The position numbers and the translations under genes are program-made. Source: Azonexus sp. (lineage in GTDB: Bacteria; Pseudomonadota; Gammaproteobacteria; Burkholderiales; Rhodocyclaceae). Taken from it: a stretch of 64,000 nucleotides of DNA. The stretch's first letter is position 1. Each line of letters starts with the position of its first letter. Positions 1-12,048 of the stretch are shown here, piece by piece. The stretch covers positions 62,001-126,000 of the forward strand of contig NZ_JAVBXX010000005.1 of assembly GCF_030824335.1 (NCBI RefSeq). The letters run 5' to 3'. The notes beneath the pieces were generated by a model. That model worked only from the letters and a program-made list of their open reading frames with translations, was not told the DNA's origin and ran no database searches.

Positions 1-40
1 TTCGCGAATTACGGATCGGTTGAGGCGCCGGGGATGCTAA
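1..40 (+). CDS. ccmA: CcmA heme exporter ATPase, C-terminal end only
   Basis: Frame 2 is open from the window edge to a TAA at 38-40 and encodes a basic tail (SRITDRLRRRGC). It overlaps the ccmB start at 34, which is the usual ccmA-ccmB junction. Only about 12 residues are visible, so the identity rests on position upstream of ccmB rather than on any motif. Confidence 0.5.
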   Translation, partial: SRITDRLRRRGC

Positions 41-702
41 ATATCGTCTTTTCCGTCATCGCCCGCGACCTGAAGCTGGCCATGCGTCGCCAAGCCGATA
101 TTGTCTCGGCACTGTTCTTTTTCGTCATCGTGGTCAGCCTGTTCCCGCTCGGCATCGGCCCGGAACCGGACCTGCTGCGTCAATTGGCGCCCGGCGTGCT
201 GTGGGTGGCGGCCTTGCTCGCCACGATGCTCTCGCTGCCGCGCATGTTTGCCGACGATCACCGTGACGGCACGCTCGAACAACTGGCCCTGTCGCCCAAT
301 CCGCTCGGTCTGATCGTCACCGGCAAAGTAATCGCTCACTGGCTGGTTTCAGGCCTGCCGCTGGCCCTGATCGCCCCCATCCTCGGCATCCAGTTCGACC
401 TCTCGGGCGATGCACTGCTCGTATTGACCGGTGCCATCCTGCTTGGCACGCCGGCCCTGTCCGGCATTGGTGCCATTGGTGCTGCCTTGACGCTAGGCGT
501 CCGTGGCGGCGGTGTTCTTTTGTCCCTGCTGGTTCTCCCGCTCTACATTCCGGTGCTAATATTCGGCGCTGGCGCAGTTGATGCGACGGTGTCCGGTCTC
601 GGGGGGGAAGGACATCTTTCACTGCTCATTGCAATGACTTTTGCTGCAATCGGTTTCGCCCCCTGGGCGTCGGCTGCGGCCTTGAAGATCGCCCTCGAAT
701 GA
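34..702 (+). CDS. ccmB: CcmB, heme exporter membrane subunit
   Basis: This 222-residue integral membrane protein is the permease of the CcmAB ABC complex, which releases holo-CcmE during cytochrome c maturation. The length matches the family (about 220) and some six hydrophobic segments are visible. The N-terminus (MLNIVFSVIARDLKLAMRR) and the segment around residues 75-90 (RMFADDHRDGTLEQLALSP) are typical of CcmB. It overlaps the preceding frame by 7 nt and ccmC by 4 nt (ATGA), so translation is probably coupled along the operon. Confidence 0.95.
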   Translation: MLNIVFSVIARDLKLAMRRQADIVSALFFFVIVVSLFPLGIGPEPDLLRQLAPGVLWVAALLATMLSLPRMFADDHRDGTLEQLALSPNPLGLIVTGKVIAHWLVSGLPLALIAPILGIQFDLSGDALLVLTGAILLGTPALSGIGAIGAALTLGVRGGGVLLSLLVLPLYIPVLIFGAGAVDATVSGLGGEGHLSLLIAMTFAAIGFAPWASAAALKIALE

Positions 703-1460
703 ACGACCGCTTCAATTTATCCCGCTTCAGCTTTTATCGCTTCGCCTCGCCCGCCATCTTTTATCCGCTGGCCGGCAAGATGATTCCCTGGTTCATCGCT
801 GCCGCCGTGCTGTTCGGCCTGGCCGGCCTGTATATCGGCATGCTCGTCGCACCGACCGATTTCCAGCAGGGCGAGGGTTACCGGATCATCTTCATCCACG
901 TCCCGACCTCCTGGATGAGCATGTTCATCTACCTGATCATGGCCTTCTGGGCCGCCATCGGCCTGGCCTTCAATACCCGGCTGTCCGGCATGATGGCGCA
1001 GGCACTGGCCCCGACCGGCGCGCTGATGGCCTTCCTGTCGCTATGGACCGGCGCGCTATGGGGCAAACCGATGTGGGGTACCTGGTGGGTGTGGGACGCC
1101 CGCCTGACCTCGGAACTGATCCTGCTTTTCCTTTATATCGGTTACATGGCGTTGACCGCAGCAATCGACGATGCACGGCGTGCCGACAAGGCCGGCGGCA
1201 TTCTGTTGCTGGTCGGCGTGGTGAACATCCCGATCATCTATTTCTCGGTGAAATGGTGGAACACGCTGCATCAAGGCTCCAGCGTCAACCTGACCAAATC
1301 GGCGATGGCCGAAGTCATGCTGTGGGGCATGTTGCTAATGGCACTGGCTTTCTGGATGTATTCGATTGCTGTGGCCCTGACGCGGGTCCGCACGCTGATC
1401 CTCGAACGCGAACGCCATACCGACTGGGTCAAGGCCGAGCTGGAGGGCGTTAGCAAATGA
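699..1460 (+). CDS. ccmC: CcmC, heme handling protein that loads CcmE
   Basis: This 253-residue polytopic inner-membrane protein transfers heme to CcmE. The tryptophan-rich WWD motif is clear at about residues 126-136 (WGTWWVWDARLT), and conserved histidines on either side (IHVPTSW near residue 66, TLHQGSS near 189) would be axial heme ligands, as in the family. Six membrane segments can be traced. The start overlaps ccmB by 4 nt and the stop overlaps ccmD by 4 nt. Confidence 0.96.
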   Translation: MNDRFNLSRFSFYRFASPAIFYPLAGKMIPWFIAAAVLFGLAGLYIGMLVAPTDFQQGEGYRIIFIHVPTSWMSMFIYLIMAFWAAIGLAFNTRLSGMMAQALAPTGALMAFLSLWTGALWGKPMWGTWWVWDARLTSELILLFLYIGYMALTAAIDDARRADKAGGILLLVGVVNIPIIYFSVKWWNTLHQGSSVNLTKSAMAEVMLWGMLLMALAFWMYSIAVALTRVRTLILERERHTDWVKAELEGVSK

Positions 1461-1645
1461 TTTACTGGAACAGTTTTGGCGATTTTCTCGCCATGGGTGG
1501 CTATGGACTGTACGTCTGGGGCTCTTTCGGCCTGACCGCGCTGGTCATGATCATTGAACCGATTGCCGTCGCGCGCCAACGCAAGACCACCATTACCCGC
1601 CTGAAGCGCCAGTTGCGCGCAGAGTCCCGGAGTCACGAAGCATGA
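1457..1645 (+). CDS. ccmD: CcmD, small heme exporter subunit
   Basis: This 62-residue protein has one membrane helix (about residues 14-36) followed by a basic cytoplasmic tail rich in R and K, which is the CcmD architecture. CcmD stabilises the CcmABC complex and helps release holo-CcmE. The N-terminus ([20 protein letters not shown]) has the family pattern F..MGGYG.YVW. It sits between ccmC and ccmE with 4-nt overlaps on both sides. Confidence 0.93.
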   Translation: MIYWNSFGDFLAMGGYGLYVWGSFGLTALVMIIEPIAVARQRKTTITRLKRQLRAESRSHEA

Positions 1646-2178
1646 AGTCACGCCATAAGAAACTCGCCCTGATCGCTGGCGCCGTCGCACTGATCGGCAT
1701 CATCGCCGCCCTCGTGCTGAATGCCCTGAACAGCAACATCGCCCTTTACATATCGCCGACCGACGTCGTCGCCGGCAAGGCACCGCAGGACAAACTGTTC
1801 CGTATCGGCGGGCTGGTCAAGGAAGGCAGCATCCAGCGCCAGGCCGACGGCGTGACGATCCGCTTCATCATTACCGATTCGGAAACCGATGTCTTCGTCG
1901 ATTATGTCGGCATCCTGCCCGACCTGTTCATGGAAGGCAAAGGCGCCGTGGCCCAGGGCAAGCTGATGCCCGATGGCACGATCAAGGCCAGCGAAGTGCT
2001 GGCCAAGCATGATGAGAACTACATGCCGCCAGAAGCTGCAAAGGCGTTGAACGATGCCCATGAACGTGGTGTCCAGAAGCAGAATGATAAAGCCGGCATT
2101 GCTGCCACACCCGCTGCCACACCTGCCGGCGCTCCAGCCACACCCGCAGCACCCGCACAACCGAAAGCGAGTTACTGA
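1642..2178 (+). CDS. ccmE: CcmE, periplasmic heme chaperone
   Basis: This 178-residue protein has an N-terminal membrane anchor (about residues 8-28) and a periplasmic OB-fold. The heme-attaching histidine lies in the HDENY motif near residue 123. The C-terminal 30 residues are a low-complexity Ala/Pro/Thr tail, as often found in CcmE. CcmE takes heme from CcmC covalently and passes it to the CcmFH ligase. The start overlaps ccmD by 4 nt, and ccmF begins 3 nt after the stop. Confidence 0.96.
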   Translation: MKSRHKKLALIAGAVALIGIIAALVLNALNSNIALYISPTDVVAGKAPQDKLFRIGGLVKEGSIQRQADGVTIRFIITDSETDVFVDYVGILPDLFMEGKGAVAQGKLMPDGTIKASEVLAKHDENYMPPEAAKALNDAHERGVQKQNDKAGIAATPAATPAGAPATPAAPAQPKASY

Positions 2179-2180
2179 GC

Positions 2181-4175
2181 ATGATTCCTGAAATTGGTCA
2201 TTTCGCCCTCATTCTCGCCGCACTGACTGCGCTGCTGCTCGGCACCTTGCCGCTGATCGGTGCTCATACCGGACGCCAGCCATGGATTGCACTGGCCCGG
2301 CCGGCCACCACCGCATTCGCACTGCTCGTCACCTTTTCCTTTGCCTGCCTGACTTGGGCGTTCATCGCCAACGACTTTTCCGTCGTATATGTCGCCCAGC
2401 ACTCGAACACGCTGCTGCCAACCGAATACCGCATGGCCGCCGTCTGGGGTGGCCACGAAGGTTCGCTGCTGCTGTGGATGCTGATGATGTCCTGGTGGGC
2501 ACTGGCTGTCCGGCTGTTCTCCGGCCATCTGCCGGAAACCATGCTGGCCCGCGTCCTTGGTACGCTGGGACTGGTCTCTTTCGGCTTCCTGCTGTTCATC
2601 CTGTTCACGTCCAATCCCTTCCAGCGTCTTTTGCCGGGTGCGGCCGAAGGGCGCGATCTGAATCCGTTGCTGCAGGACCCCGGCCTGATCATTCATCCGC
2701 CGCTGCTCTACATGGGCTACGTCGGTTTTTCGGTCGCCTTCGCCTTCGCCATTGCCGCGCTGCTTTCCGGCAAGCTTGATGCCGCCTGGGCCCGCTGGTC
2801 GCGGCCGTGGACCACGGCGGCCTGGTGTTTCCTGACCTTGGGCATAGCGATGGGCTCGTGGTGGGCTTATTACGAGCTGGGCTGGGGTGGCTGGTGGTTC
2901 TGGGATCCGGTCGAAAACGCTTCCTTCATGCCCTGGCTGGTCGGCACCGCACTGATCCATTCGCTGGCCGCCACGGAAAAGCGCGGCAGCTTCAAGAACT
3001 GGACCGTGCTGCTGGCGATCTCGGCGTTCTCGTTGTCGCTGCTCGGTACCTTCCTCGTCCGCTCCGGTGTATTGACCTCGGTGCACGCCTTCGCCACTGA
3101 TCCGACCCGCGGCATCTTCATCCTGATTTTCCTCGTCGCGGTGATTGGCTCATCGCTCGCGCTGTTTGCTTGGCGCGCGCCGTCAGTCGGACTGGGCGGG
3201 CGTTTCGGTCTGGTTTCCCGCGAATCGCTGCTGCTGACCAACAATGTATTGCTGGTGGTTTCCTGTGCCACCGTGCTGCTCGGCACACTGTACCCACTGC
3301 TGATCGATGCGCTTGGCGTTGGCAAGATTTCCGTCGGCCCACCGTATTTCGATGCGGTGTTCGTCCCGGTCATGTTGCCGATTCTTTTCCTGATGGCCGT
3401 CGCACCTTTCGCCCGCTGGAAGGAAGCCTCGGTGGCAGAAATTGTTCGTACCCTGCGCTGGGCCTTCGTCGCCGCACTCGTTGTCGCCATCGCCGTGCCG
3501 CTCATTTATGGCAAATTCAAGCTGTTGACCGCAATCGGCATCCTGCTCGCCGCCTGGATATCACTGGCTGCCGGACTCAACTTCATCCAGCGAACCAATC
3601 ACACCCGTGCCGGCCGCAGCTTCATCGCTGCCGCGCTTGATCAGCCGGCCAGTTTTGCCGGCATGCATCTCGCCCACATCGGTATCGCGGTATTTGTCGT
3701 CGGTGTCACCATGGTCTCCAGCTACCAGCAGGAGAAAGACATCAAGATGGGGCCGGGCGACACCGTGGAGGTTGCCGGCTACAGCTTTACGTTCAACGGC
3801 GTCAAGGCGGTCAAGGGGCCGAATTACCAGGCCGCCCAAGGCGAATTCGATCTAGCCATGAACGGCAAGTTTCTGCGCAAGCTGAATCCGGAAAAACGCA
3901 ACTATTTCTCCTCGACCATGCCGATGACCGAAGCCGCCATTGATGCCGGCCTGTTGCGCGATGTTTATGTTTCGCTCGGCGAACCGATCAACCCGGACCA
4001 GCCGGAAGGCGACTGGGCCGTACGGGTTTATTACAAGCCTTTCGTTGACTGGATCTGGGGCGGCAGCGTGTTGATGGCACTTGGCGGCTTGCTGGCCATG
4101 CTCGACCGGCGCTACCGGAATCGGCGTAAAAACCCCAAAGATGAGGCCATCACACCGGCCGGAGCGCAAGCATGA
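2181..4175 (+). CDS. ccmF: CcmF, cytochrome c heme lyase core subunit
   Basis: This 664-residue membrane protein is the normal CcmF length. The WWD motif is at about residues 235-247 (WGGWWFWDPVENA). The N-terminal half carries HEGSLLLW and PGLIIHPPLLYMGYVG, both family hallmarks. About 13-15 hydrophobic segments and a C-terminal periplasmic domain (residues about 510-620) are visible. CcmF catalyses stereospecific attachment of heme from CcmE to apocytochrome CXXCH sites. The stop overlaps ccmG by 4 nt. Confidence 0.97.
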   Translation: MIPEIGHFALILAALTALLLGTLPLIGAHTGRQPWIALARPATTAFALLVTFSFACLTWAFIANDFSVVYVAQHSNTLLPTEYRMAAVWGGHEGSLLLWMLMMSWWALAVRLFSGHLPETMLARVLGTLGLVSFGFLLFILFTSNPFQRLLPGAAEGRDLNPLLQDPGLIIHPPLLYMGYVGFSVAFAFAIAALLSGKLDAAWARWSRPWTTAAWCFLTLGIAMGSWWAYYELGWGGWWFWDPVENASFMPWLVGTALIHSLAATEKRGSFKNWTVLLAISAFSLSLLGTFLVRSGVLTSVHAFATDPTRGIFILIFLVAVIGSSLALFAWRAPSVGLGGRFGLVSRESLLLTNNVLLVVSCATVLLGTLYPLLIDALGVGKISVGPPYFDAVFVPVMLPILFLMAVAPFARWKEASVAEIVRTLRWAFVAALVVAIAVPLIYGKFKLLTAIGILLAAWISLAAGLNFIQRTNHTRAGRSFIAAALDQPASFAGMHLAHIGIAVFVVGVTMVSSYQQEKDIKMGPGDTVEVAGYSFTFNGVKAVKGPNYQAAQGEFDLAMNGKFLRKLNPEKRNYFSSTMPMTEAAIDAGLLRDVYVSLGEPINPDQPEGDWAVRVYYKPFVDWIWGGSVLMALGGLLAMLDRRYRNRRKNPKDEAITPAGAQA

Positions 4176-4759
4176 ATCGTTATTACTGGATATTGGGCGC
4201 CTTTGCCGCGCTGGTTATTCTGCTCGCCGTCGGACTGAATCTGAACCCGCGCGAAGTGCCCTCACCACTGGTCGGCAAACCCGCACCGGCGTTCAAACTG
4301 GCGGTGCTGGGTAAGGAAGGCCAGACCATGAGTCCCGAAGACATGAAGGGCAAGGTCTGGCTGCTCAACGTCTGGGCCTCGTGGTGCGTCTCCTGCCGTC
4401 AGGAACACCCGGTGCTGGTCGACTTCTCGCGCCGTGGCAGCGGCACGCCGATCGTCGGCCTCAACTACAAGGAACTGCGCGGCGACGGCAGCATCGACAT
4501 GCGTCGCATCGCCCCCGATCAGGAAGTGCCATTGGCCCTGCAACGCGCAAATGGCTGGCTGAGCGAACACGGTGACCCCTACCAGCTTACTGTTATGGAC
4601 ATCGATGGACGCGTCGGCATCGACTACGGGGTTTATGGCGTGCCGGAAACTTACGTCATCGACAAGGCCGGGATCATCCGGATGAAACACACCGGGCCGA
4701 TCTCGCCGCAAATCCTCAGCGACAAAATCCTGCCGCTGGTCGCGGAGCTGAACAAATGA
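4172..4759 (+). CDS. ccmG: CcmG/DsbE, periplasmic thiol:disulfide oxidoreductase
   Basis: This 195-residue protein has an N-terminal signal anchor (about residues 5-22) and a thioredoxin fold. The active site is WCVSC near residues 71-75, preceded by NVWAS. The family GVYGVPETYVID stretch, with its cis-proline, is near residues 154-165. CcmG keeps apocytochrome c cysteines reduced for heme ligation. It is embedded in the ccm operon with 4-nt overlaps to ccmF and ccmH. Confidence 0.95.
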   Translation: MNRYYWILGAFAALVILLAVGLNLNPREVPSPLVGKPAPAFKLAVLGKEGQTMSPEDMKGKVWLLNVWASWCVSCRQEHPVLVDFSRRGSGTPIVGLNYKELRGDGSIDMRRIAPDQEVPLALQRANGWLSEHGDPYQLTVMDIDGRVGIDYGVYGVPETYVIDKAGIIRMKHTGPISPQILSDKILPLVAELNK

Positions 4760-5235
4760 TCTTCGCCCGCGTATTGTTTTTTGCCCTCAGCCTGCTGTCG
4801 ACCGCAGTATTTGCTTCAGCCGCCAATGAAGCGGCGCTGGCCGAAGACCCGGTTGCCGAAAAGCGCCTGCAAGCACTATCCAAAGAGCTGCGCTGCCTGG
4901 TTTGCCAGAACGAGACGATTGCTGATTCGAACGCCGAACTGGCGGTCGATCTGCGCCGTGAAATTCGCGGCATGATCCGTGACGGGCGCTCGGATGCCGA
5001 CATCCTCGACTTCATGGTGACCCGCTACGGCGATTTCGTGCTCTACCGACCACCCGTCAAAGCCATCACCTTGCTGCTCTGGGGTGGCCCCCTGATGCTC
5101 CTGTTGGTCGGCATCATCGCCATGCGCAGTTATCTGAAACGCCGCGGCATCCAGGTGGCAGCCAACGACAAGCCCCTCTCCGCCGAGGAAGCCCAGCGCG
5201 CCCAGTCGCTGCTCAAGGAAGTCGACCAAAAATGA
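4756..5235 (+). CDS. ccmH: CcmH (CcmL/CycL type), redox subunit of the heme ligase
   Basis: This 159-residue protein has a signal peptide (about residues 1-20), the CcmH motif LRCLVCQNE near residues 45-53 with its two redox cysteines, and one C-terminal membrane helix (about residues 97-115). It is thought to reduce or resolve the disulfide of apocytochrome c for CcmF. It is the short type, with the TPR partner encoded separately by the next gene, whereas E. coli CcmH fuses the two. Confidence 0.94.
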   Translation: MIFARVLFFALSLLSTAVFASAANEAALAEDPVAEKRLQALSKELRCLVCQNETIADSNAELAVDLRREIRGMIRDGRSDADILDFMVTRYGDFVLYRPPVKAITLLLWGGPLMLLLVGIIAMRSYLKRRGIQVAANDKPLSAEEAQRAQSLLKEVDQK

Positions 5236-6083
5236 CCCAGTTCGCGATTTACGCCATCCTGCTCATCGTCACCGTAGCCGCATTCATTTTGCCGCCGCTG
5301 TGGTTCGGCAAACGCCGCCAGGCATCCGGAGCCGACCGGAAAGCCACCAACTTGGCCATTTTCCGTGATCAACTGGCCGATCTCGAGCGGGACCGGAGCG
5401 ATGGCACGCTGCTTGAGGCTGATTTCGCACAGGCGAAGAACGAATTGCAACGGCGCTTGCTGGACGAAGTCGAAACCAGCGCTGAGCTCAACGCCAACAC
5501 CACCCAACCGCCAAGCACGTCGACCAGTCGTCCAACCGCCATCATCCTGCTGCTTGTCTTGCCGATACTTGCAGTTGGCGCCTACGCCTTGCTCGGCAAT
5601 CCCCGGGCGCTGGACCCGGTAGCGACGACACCGCAGAAGCAGATGACGGCTGCCGATATCGAAGGCATGGTGGCCAAACTGGCCGAGCGCATGAAGAACA
5701 ACCCCGATGATCTCAATGGCTGGCTGATGCTGGCCCGCTCCTACAAGATGATGGGACGTTATAGCGATTCCGTCGACGCTTACGCCAAGGCCGAGTCGGT
5801 CATCGACAACGATCCGGAACTATTGGCCAGCTATGCAGAAACCATCGCCATGGCCAGCGGCAAGGGTTTAACCGGGAAGTCGCGAGAATTGATCGCCAAA
5901 GCACTGAAACTCGATCCAAAACACGCGCACAGCCTGTTCCTGGCCGGCGCAGCCGCGATGGAATCCGGCGATAGCAAAACGGCGATAGCCCACTGGGAAG
6001 CGCTGCTGCCGCAAGTCGAAGCGGGTTCCGAGCTGGATCAAATGCTGCGCAAGGGTATCGAGCAGATGAAACAGGGCAAGTGA
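5232..6083 (+). CDS. ccmI: CcmI (CycH), TPR apocytochrome c chaperone
   Basis: This 283-residue protein has an N-terminal membrane helix (residues 4-22), a cytoplasmic loop, a second helix (about 98-117) and a periplasmic TPR region. TPR-like repeats are visible around residues 155-250 (NGWLMLARSYKMMGRYSDSVDAY). This is the CcmI/CycH plan, which presents apocytochromes to CcmFH. It is the last ccm gene, and its ATG overlaps the ccmH stop by 4 nt. Confidence 0.93.
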   Translation: MTQFAIYAILLIVTVAAFILPPLWFGKRRQASGADRKATNLAIFRDQLADLERDRSDGTLLEADFAQAKNELQRRLLDEVETSAELNANTTQPPSTSTSRPTAIILLLVLPILAVGAYALLGNPRALDPVATTPQKQMTAADIEGMVAKLAERMKNNPDDLNGWLMLARSYKMMGRYSDSVDAYAKAESVIDNDPELLASYAETIAMASGKGLTGKSRELIAKALKLDPKHAHSLFLAGAAAMESGDSKTAIAHWEALLPQVEAGSELDQMLRKGIEQMKQGK

Positions 6084-6147
6084 TGTTCTCCTGAGCGGGA
6101 AGGCGGTATGCTTGCGCATGTTGCCAATGTCTCCGGAGACCTCACGA

Positions 6148-7080
6148 ATGTCACAAGAAAAATTCCGCCTCGTCACCCGCAGCGATTTCGACGGGCTTGT
6201 CTGTGCTGTCCTGCTGAACGAACTTGATCTGATCGACGACATCAAGTTCGTCCATCCCAAAGACATGCAGGATGGCAAGGTAGACATCACCCCGCGCGAT
6301 ATCACGACCAATCTGCCTTACGTCGCAGCAGCGCACATTGCCTTCGACCACCACCTCTCTGAAACCCTGCGCAATACCGGCGAACGCAAGAACCACATCA
6401 TCGACCCGAAAGCACCGTCAGCGGCCCGCGTGGTCTATGACTACTACGGTGGCAAGGAAGCCTTCCCGAACATCACCGATGACATGATGGAAGCGGTAGA
6501 CAAGGCCGATTCCGCACAATACAGCCGCGACGAAATCCTCGCCCCAACGGGCTGGGTATTGCTCAATTACCTGATGGATGCACGCACCGGCCTCGGCCGT
6601 TTCCGCGAATTCCGCATCAGCAATTACGCGTTGATGATGGACCTGATCAAATATTGCCGGAATCACGGCATCGACGACATCCTGATGCTGCCCGATGTGC
6701 GTGAGCGGGTCGATTTGTACAACGATCACGCCGAAAAGGCCAAGGAACAGATCCTGCGTTGCTCGACGGTGCACAAGAATCTGGTGGTACTCGATCTGCG
6801 CAATGAAGAAACCATCTACGCGACGAATCGCTTCATGATTTATGCGCTGTTCCCGCAAACCAACATTTCCATCCATGTGCTGTGGGGCCTGCAGCAACAA
6901 AATACCGTTTTTGCTACCGGCAAATCGATTCTTGATCGCGGCAGCAAGACCAACGTTGGGGAACTGATGCTGCAATACGGTGGCGGCGGCCATCATGCAG
7001 CCGGCACCTGCCAGGTAGCCAACGATCAGGCGGTTGCGACGTTGCAGGCATTGATCACCCGGATCAACGCTGACGGCTGA
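6148..7080 (+). CDS. DHH-family phosphoesterase (exopolyphosphatase/NrnA-like)
   Basis: This 310-residue protein has the DHH plan: RSDFDG near residues 11-16, AFDHHLSE near 66-73, and a C-terminal DHHA1 nucleotide-binding motif, YGGGGHHAAG, near 276-285. The family hydrolyses phosphodiester or pyrophosphate bonds in short oligonucleotides, cyclic dinucleotides, pAp or polyphosphate; the substrate cannot be decided here. The start at 6148 is preferred because CCGGAGAC lies about 10 nt upstream; an in-frame ATG at 6112 has no such site. It is convergent with the next gene, with no gap. Confidence 0.85.
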   Translation: MSQEKFRLVTRSDFDGLVCAVLLNELDLIDDIKFVHPKDMQDGKVDITPRDITTNLPYVAAAHIAFDHHLSETLRNTGERKNHIIDPKAPSAARVVYDYYGGKEAFPNITDDMMEAVDKADSAQYSRDEILAPTGWVLLNYLMDARTGLGRFREFRISNYALMMDLIKYCRNHGIDDILMLPDVRERVDLYNDHAEKAKEQILRCSTVHKNLVVLDLRNEETIYATNRFMIYALFPQTNISIHVLWGLQQQNTVFATGKSILDRGSKTNVGELMLQYGGGGHHAAGTCQVANDQAVATLQALITRINADG

Positions 7081-7341
7081 TTATTCGGCTAGAGGGGAAA
7101 GCAGGAACGAGGGCGGCGTTTCGCCGTTCTCGATCATTTCCGTTTCCACCTTGATGCGCAGGATAAGCAGCCCCTTAAGCGTTTCGCGCGCCTTATCATC
7201 ACTCCAGGCATCATGGTGCTCGTTAAGACAGGCGTCGATTTCATAACGATTATTGAGGTTGACCCCGCAAAGCATCGCGTACTTGCGGATTTCATGGTCT
7301 AACTCGCTCAATTCCCGTTCGTAATGTTCAAAGCTGCTCAT
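7081..7341 (-). CDS. Conserved small protein of unknown function
   Basis: This 86-residue acidic, mostly helical protein has one cysteine and no membrane segment. No known domain is recognised. It lies immediately downstream of the pccA terminator hairpin on the same strand, so it needs read-through or its own promoter. It ends flush against the DHH gene on the opposite strand. The upstream ribosome site is poor (GAAAGAAACC). It is supported mainly by a clean uninterrupted frame filling the gap between two features. Confidence 0.65.
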   Translation of the reverse strand: MSSFEHYERELSELDHEIRKYAMLCGVNLNNRYEIDACLNEHHDAWSDDKARETLKGLLILRIKVETEMIENGETPPSFLLSPLAE

Positions 7342-7354
7342 GGTTTCTTTCAGT

Positions 7355-7385
7355 AAAAAAGGCCTGTTCGAAAACAGGCCTTTTT
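7355..7385 (-). terminator. Rho-independent terminator after pccA
   Basis: A perfect 8-bp stem (GGCCTGTT / AACAGGCC) with a 4-nt loop is flanked by A6 on one side and T5 on the other, so it could work in both directions. On the minus strand it lies about 50 nt past the pccA stop and closes the mcm-meaB-pccB-pccA transcript. Confidence 0.9.
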
Positions 7386-7435
7386 GATGGTTGACCGCAA
7401 GAATACTGTTTATTCGTGCAGTTTATCCGCGAATC

Positions 7436-9439
<2,004 letters not shown>

Positions 9440-9460
9440 GTTCCTTTTTCTCCCTGACGC

Positions 9461-10996
<1,536 letters not shown>

Positions 10997-11031
10997 AGAA
11001 AACTCCCTGAGTGGAACGGGTGATTTGGAAC

Positions 11032-12042
11032 TTAGTGTTTCAAATAATCGAGCAAGGCATACGCGGCAGCTGCCGGCGTCGTATGGCCCTGTTCAACGGA
11101 TAGTGAGAAAGCGGGCAGGTTTTCCTGCACCCGCGGGTGATGCCGGAAATGCTGGCGCAAGCCGGAATCGATCAATTGCCACATCCAGCTCAGCGCCTGA
11201 TGCTGGCGCTTGGCGGCGAACTCGCCGGTCGGCTTCAAGGCCGCCTGGTATTTCTCGACCTCGGCCCAGAACTCGACGATACCCTGCTTGTGCAAGGCCG
11301 ACAGCGCGATCACAGGCGGCGACCAGTTGGGAGACGCCGGCCGCAGCATGTGCAGCGCGTTGCGCCACTGGGCACGGACGACGGCAGTCGCCTGCTTGTC
11401 GATGTCAGCCTTGTTGATGACCACCATGTCGGCAATCTCGACGATGCCTTTCTTGATCGCCTGCAGATCGTCACCAGCATTCGGCAACTGCAGCAGGCAG
11501 AACATGTCGACCATGCCGGCGACGGTCGTTTCCGACTGACCGACACCGACGGTCTCGATGATGATCACATCGTAGCCGGCCGCTTCGCACAGCAGCATGG
11601 CTTCGCGCGACTTCTCGGCAACGCCGCCGAGCGAACCGGACGATGGGCTCGGCCGGATGAAGGCTTCTTCACGCTGGCTCAACAACTCCATGCGCGTCTT
11701 GTCGCCGAGGATGGAACCGCCGGACACCGAAGACGAGGGATCGACGGCCAGCACCGCCAGTTTCTTGCCCTGTTCGATCAGCCAGACACCGAGCGCCTCG
11801 ATGAAGGTCGATTTGCCGGCACCGGGCACGCCGGAGATACCGATGCGGATAGCGTTGCCGGTACTCGGCAACAGCGCGTTCAGCACCTGCTGCGCGCGCT
11901 GCTGATGATCGCCACGGGTCGACTCGATCAGCGTGATCGCCTTGGCCAGCGAACGACGCTGGCCGGCCAGCACACCGTCGACCAGGGTCTGGTCGGCAGC
12001 GGACAGGAGATTGGCTCGCACGGGCGCTTCGTCCAGTTTCAT
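11032..12042 (-). CDS. meaB: MeaB, methylmalonyl-CoA mutase-associated G-protein
   Basis: This 336-residue SIMIBI-class GTPase carries a Walker A motif [10 protein letters not shown] near residues 70-79, a DPSSS segment near 102, ETVGVGQSE near 163 and the NKAD guanine-specificity motif near 210. MeaB/ArgK proteins gate adenosylcobalamin delivery to methylmalonyl-CoA mutase and protect it from inactivation. It starts 6 nt downstream of the mcm stop, so the two are co-transcribed. Confidence 0.95.
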   Translation of the reverse strand: MKLDEAPVRANLLSAADQTLVDGVLAGQRRSLAKAITLIESTRGDHQQRAQQVLNALLPSTGNAIRIGISGVPGAGKSTFIEALGVWLIEQGKKLAVLAVDPSSSVSGGSILGDKTRMELLSQREEAFIRPSPSSGSLGGVAEKSREAMLLCEAAGYDVIIIETVGVGQSETTVAGMVDMFCLLQLPNAGDDLQAIKKGIVEIADMVVINKADIDKQATAVVRAQWRNALHMLRPASPNWSPPVIALSALHKQGIVEFWAEVEKYQAALKPTGEFAAKRQHQALSWMWQLIDSGLRQHFRHHPRVQENLPAFSLSVEQGHTTPAAAAYALLDYLKH

Positions 12043-12048
12043 CCGGGC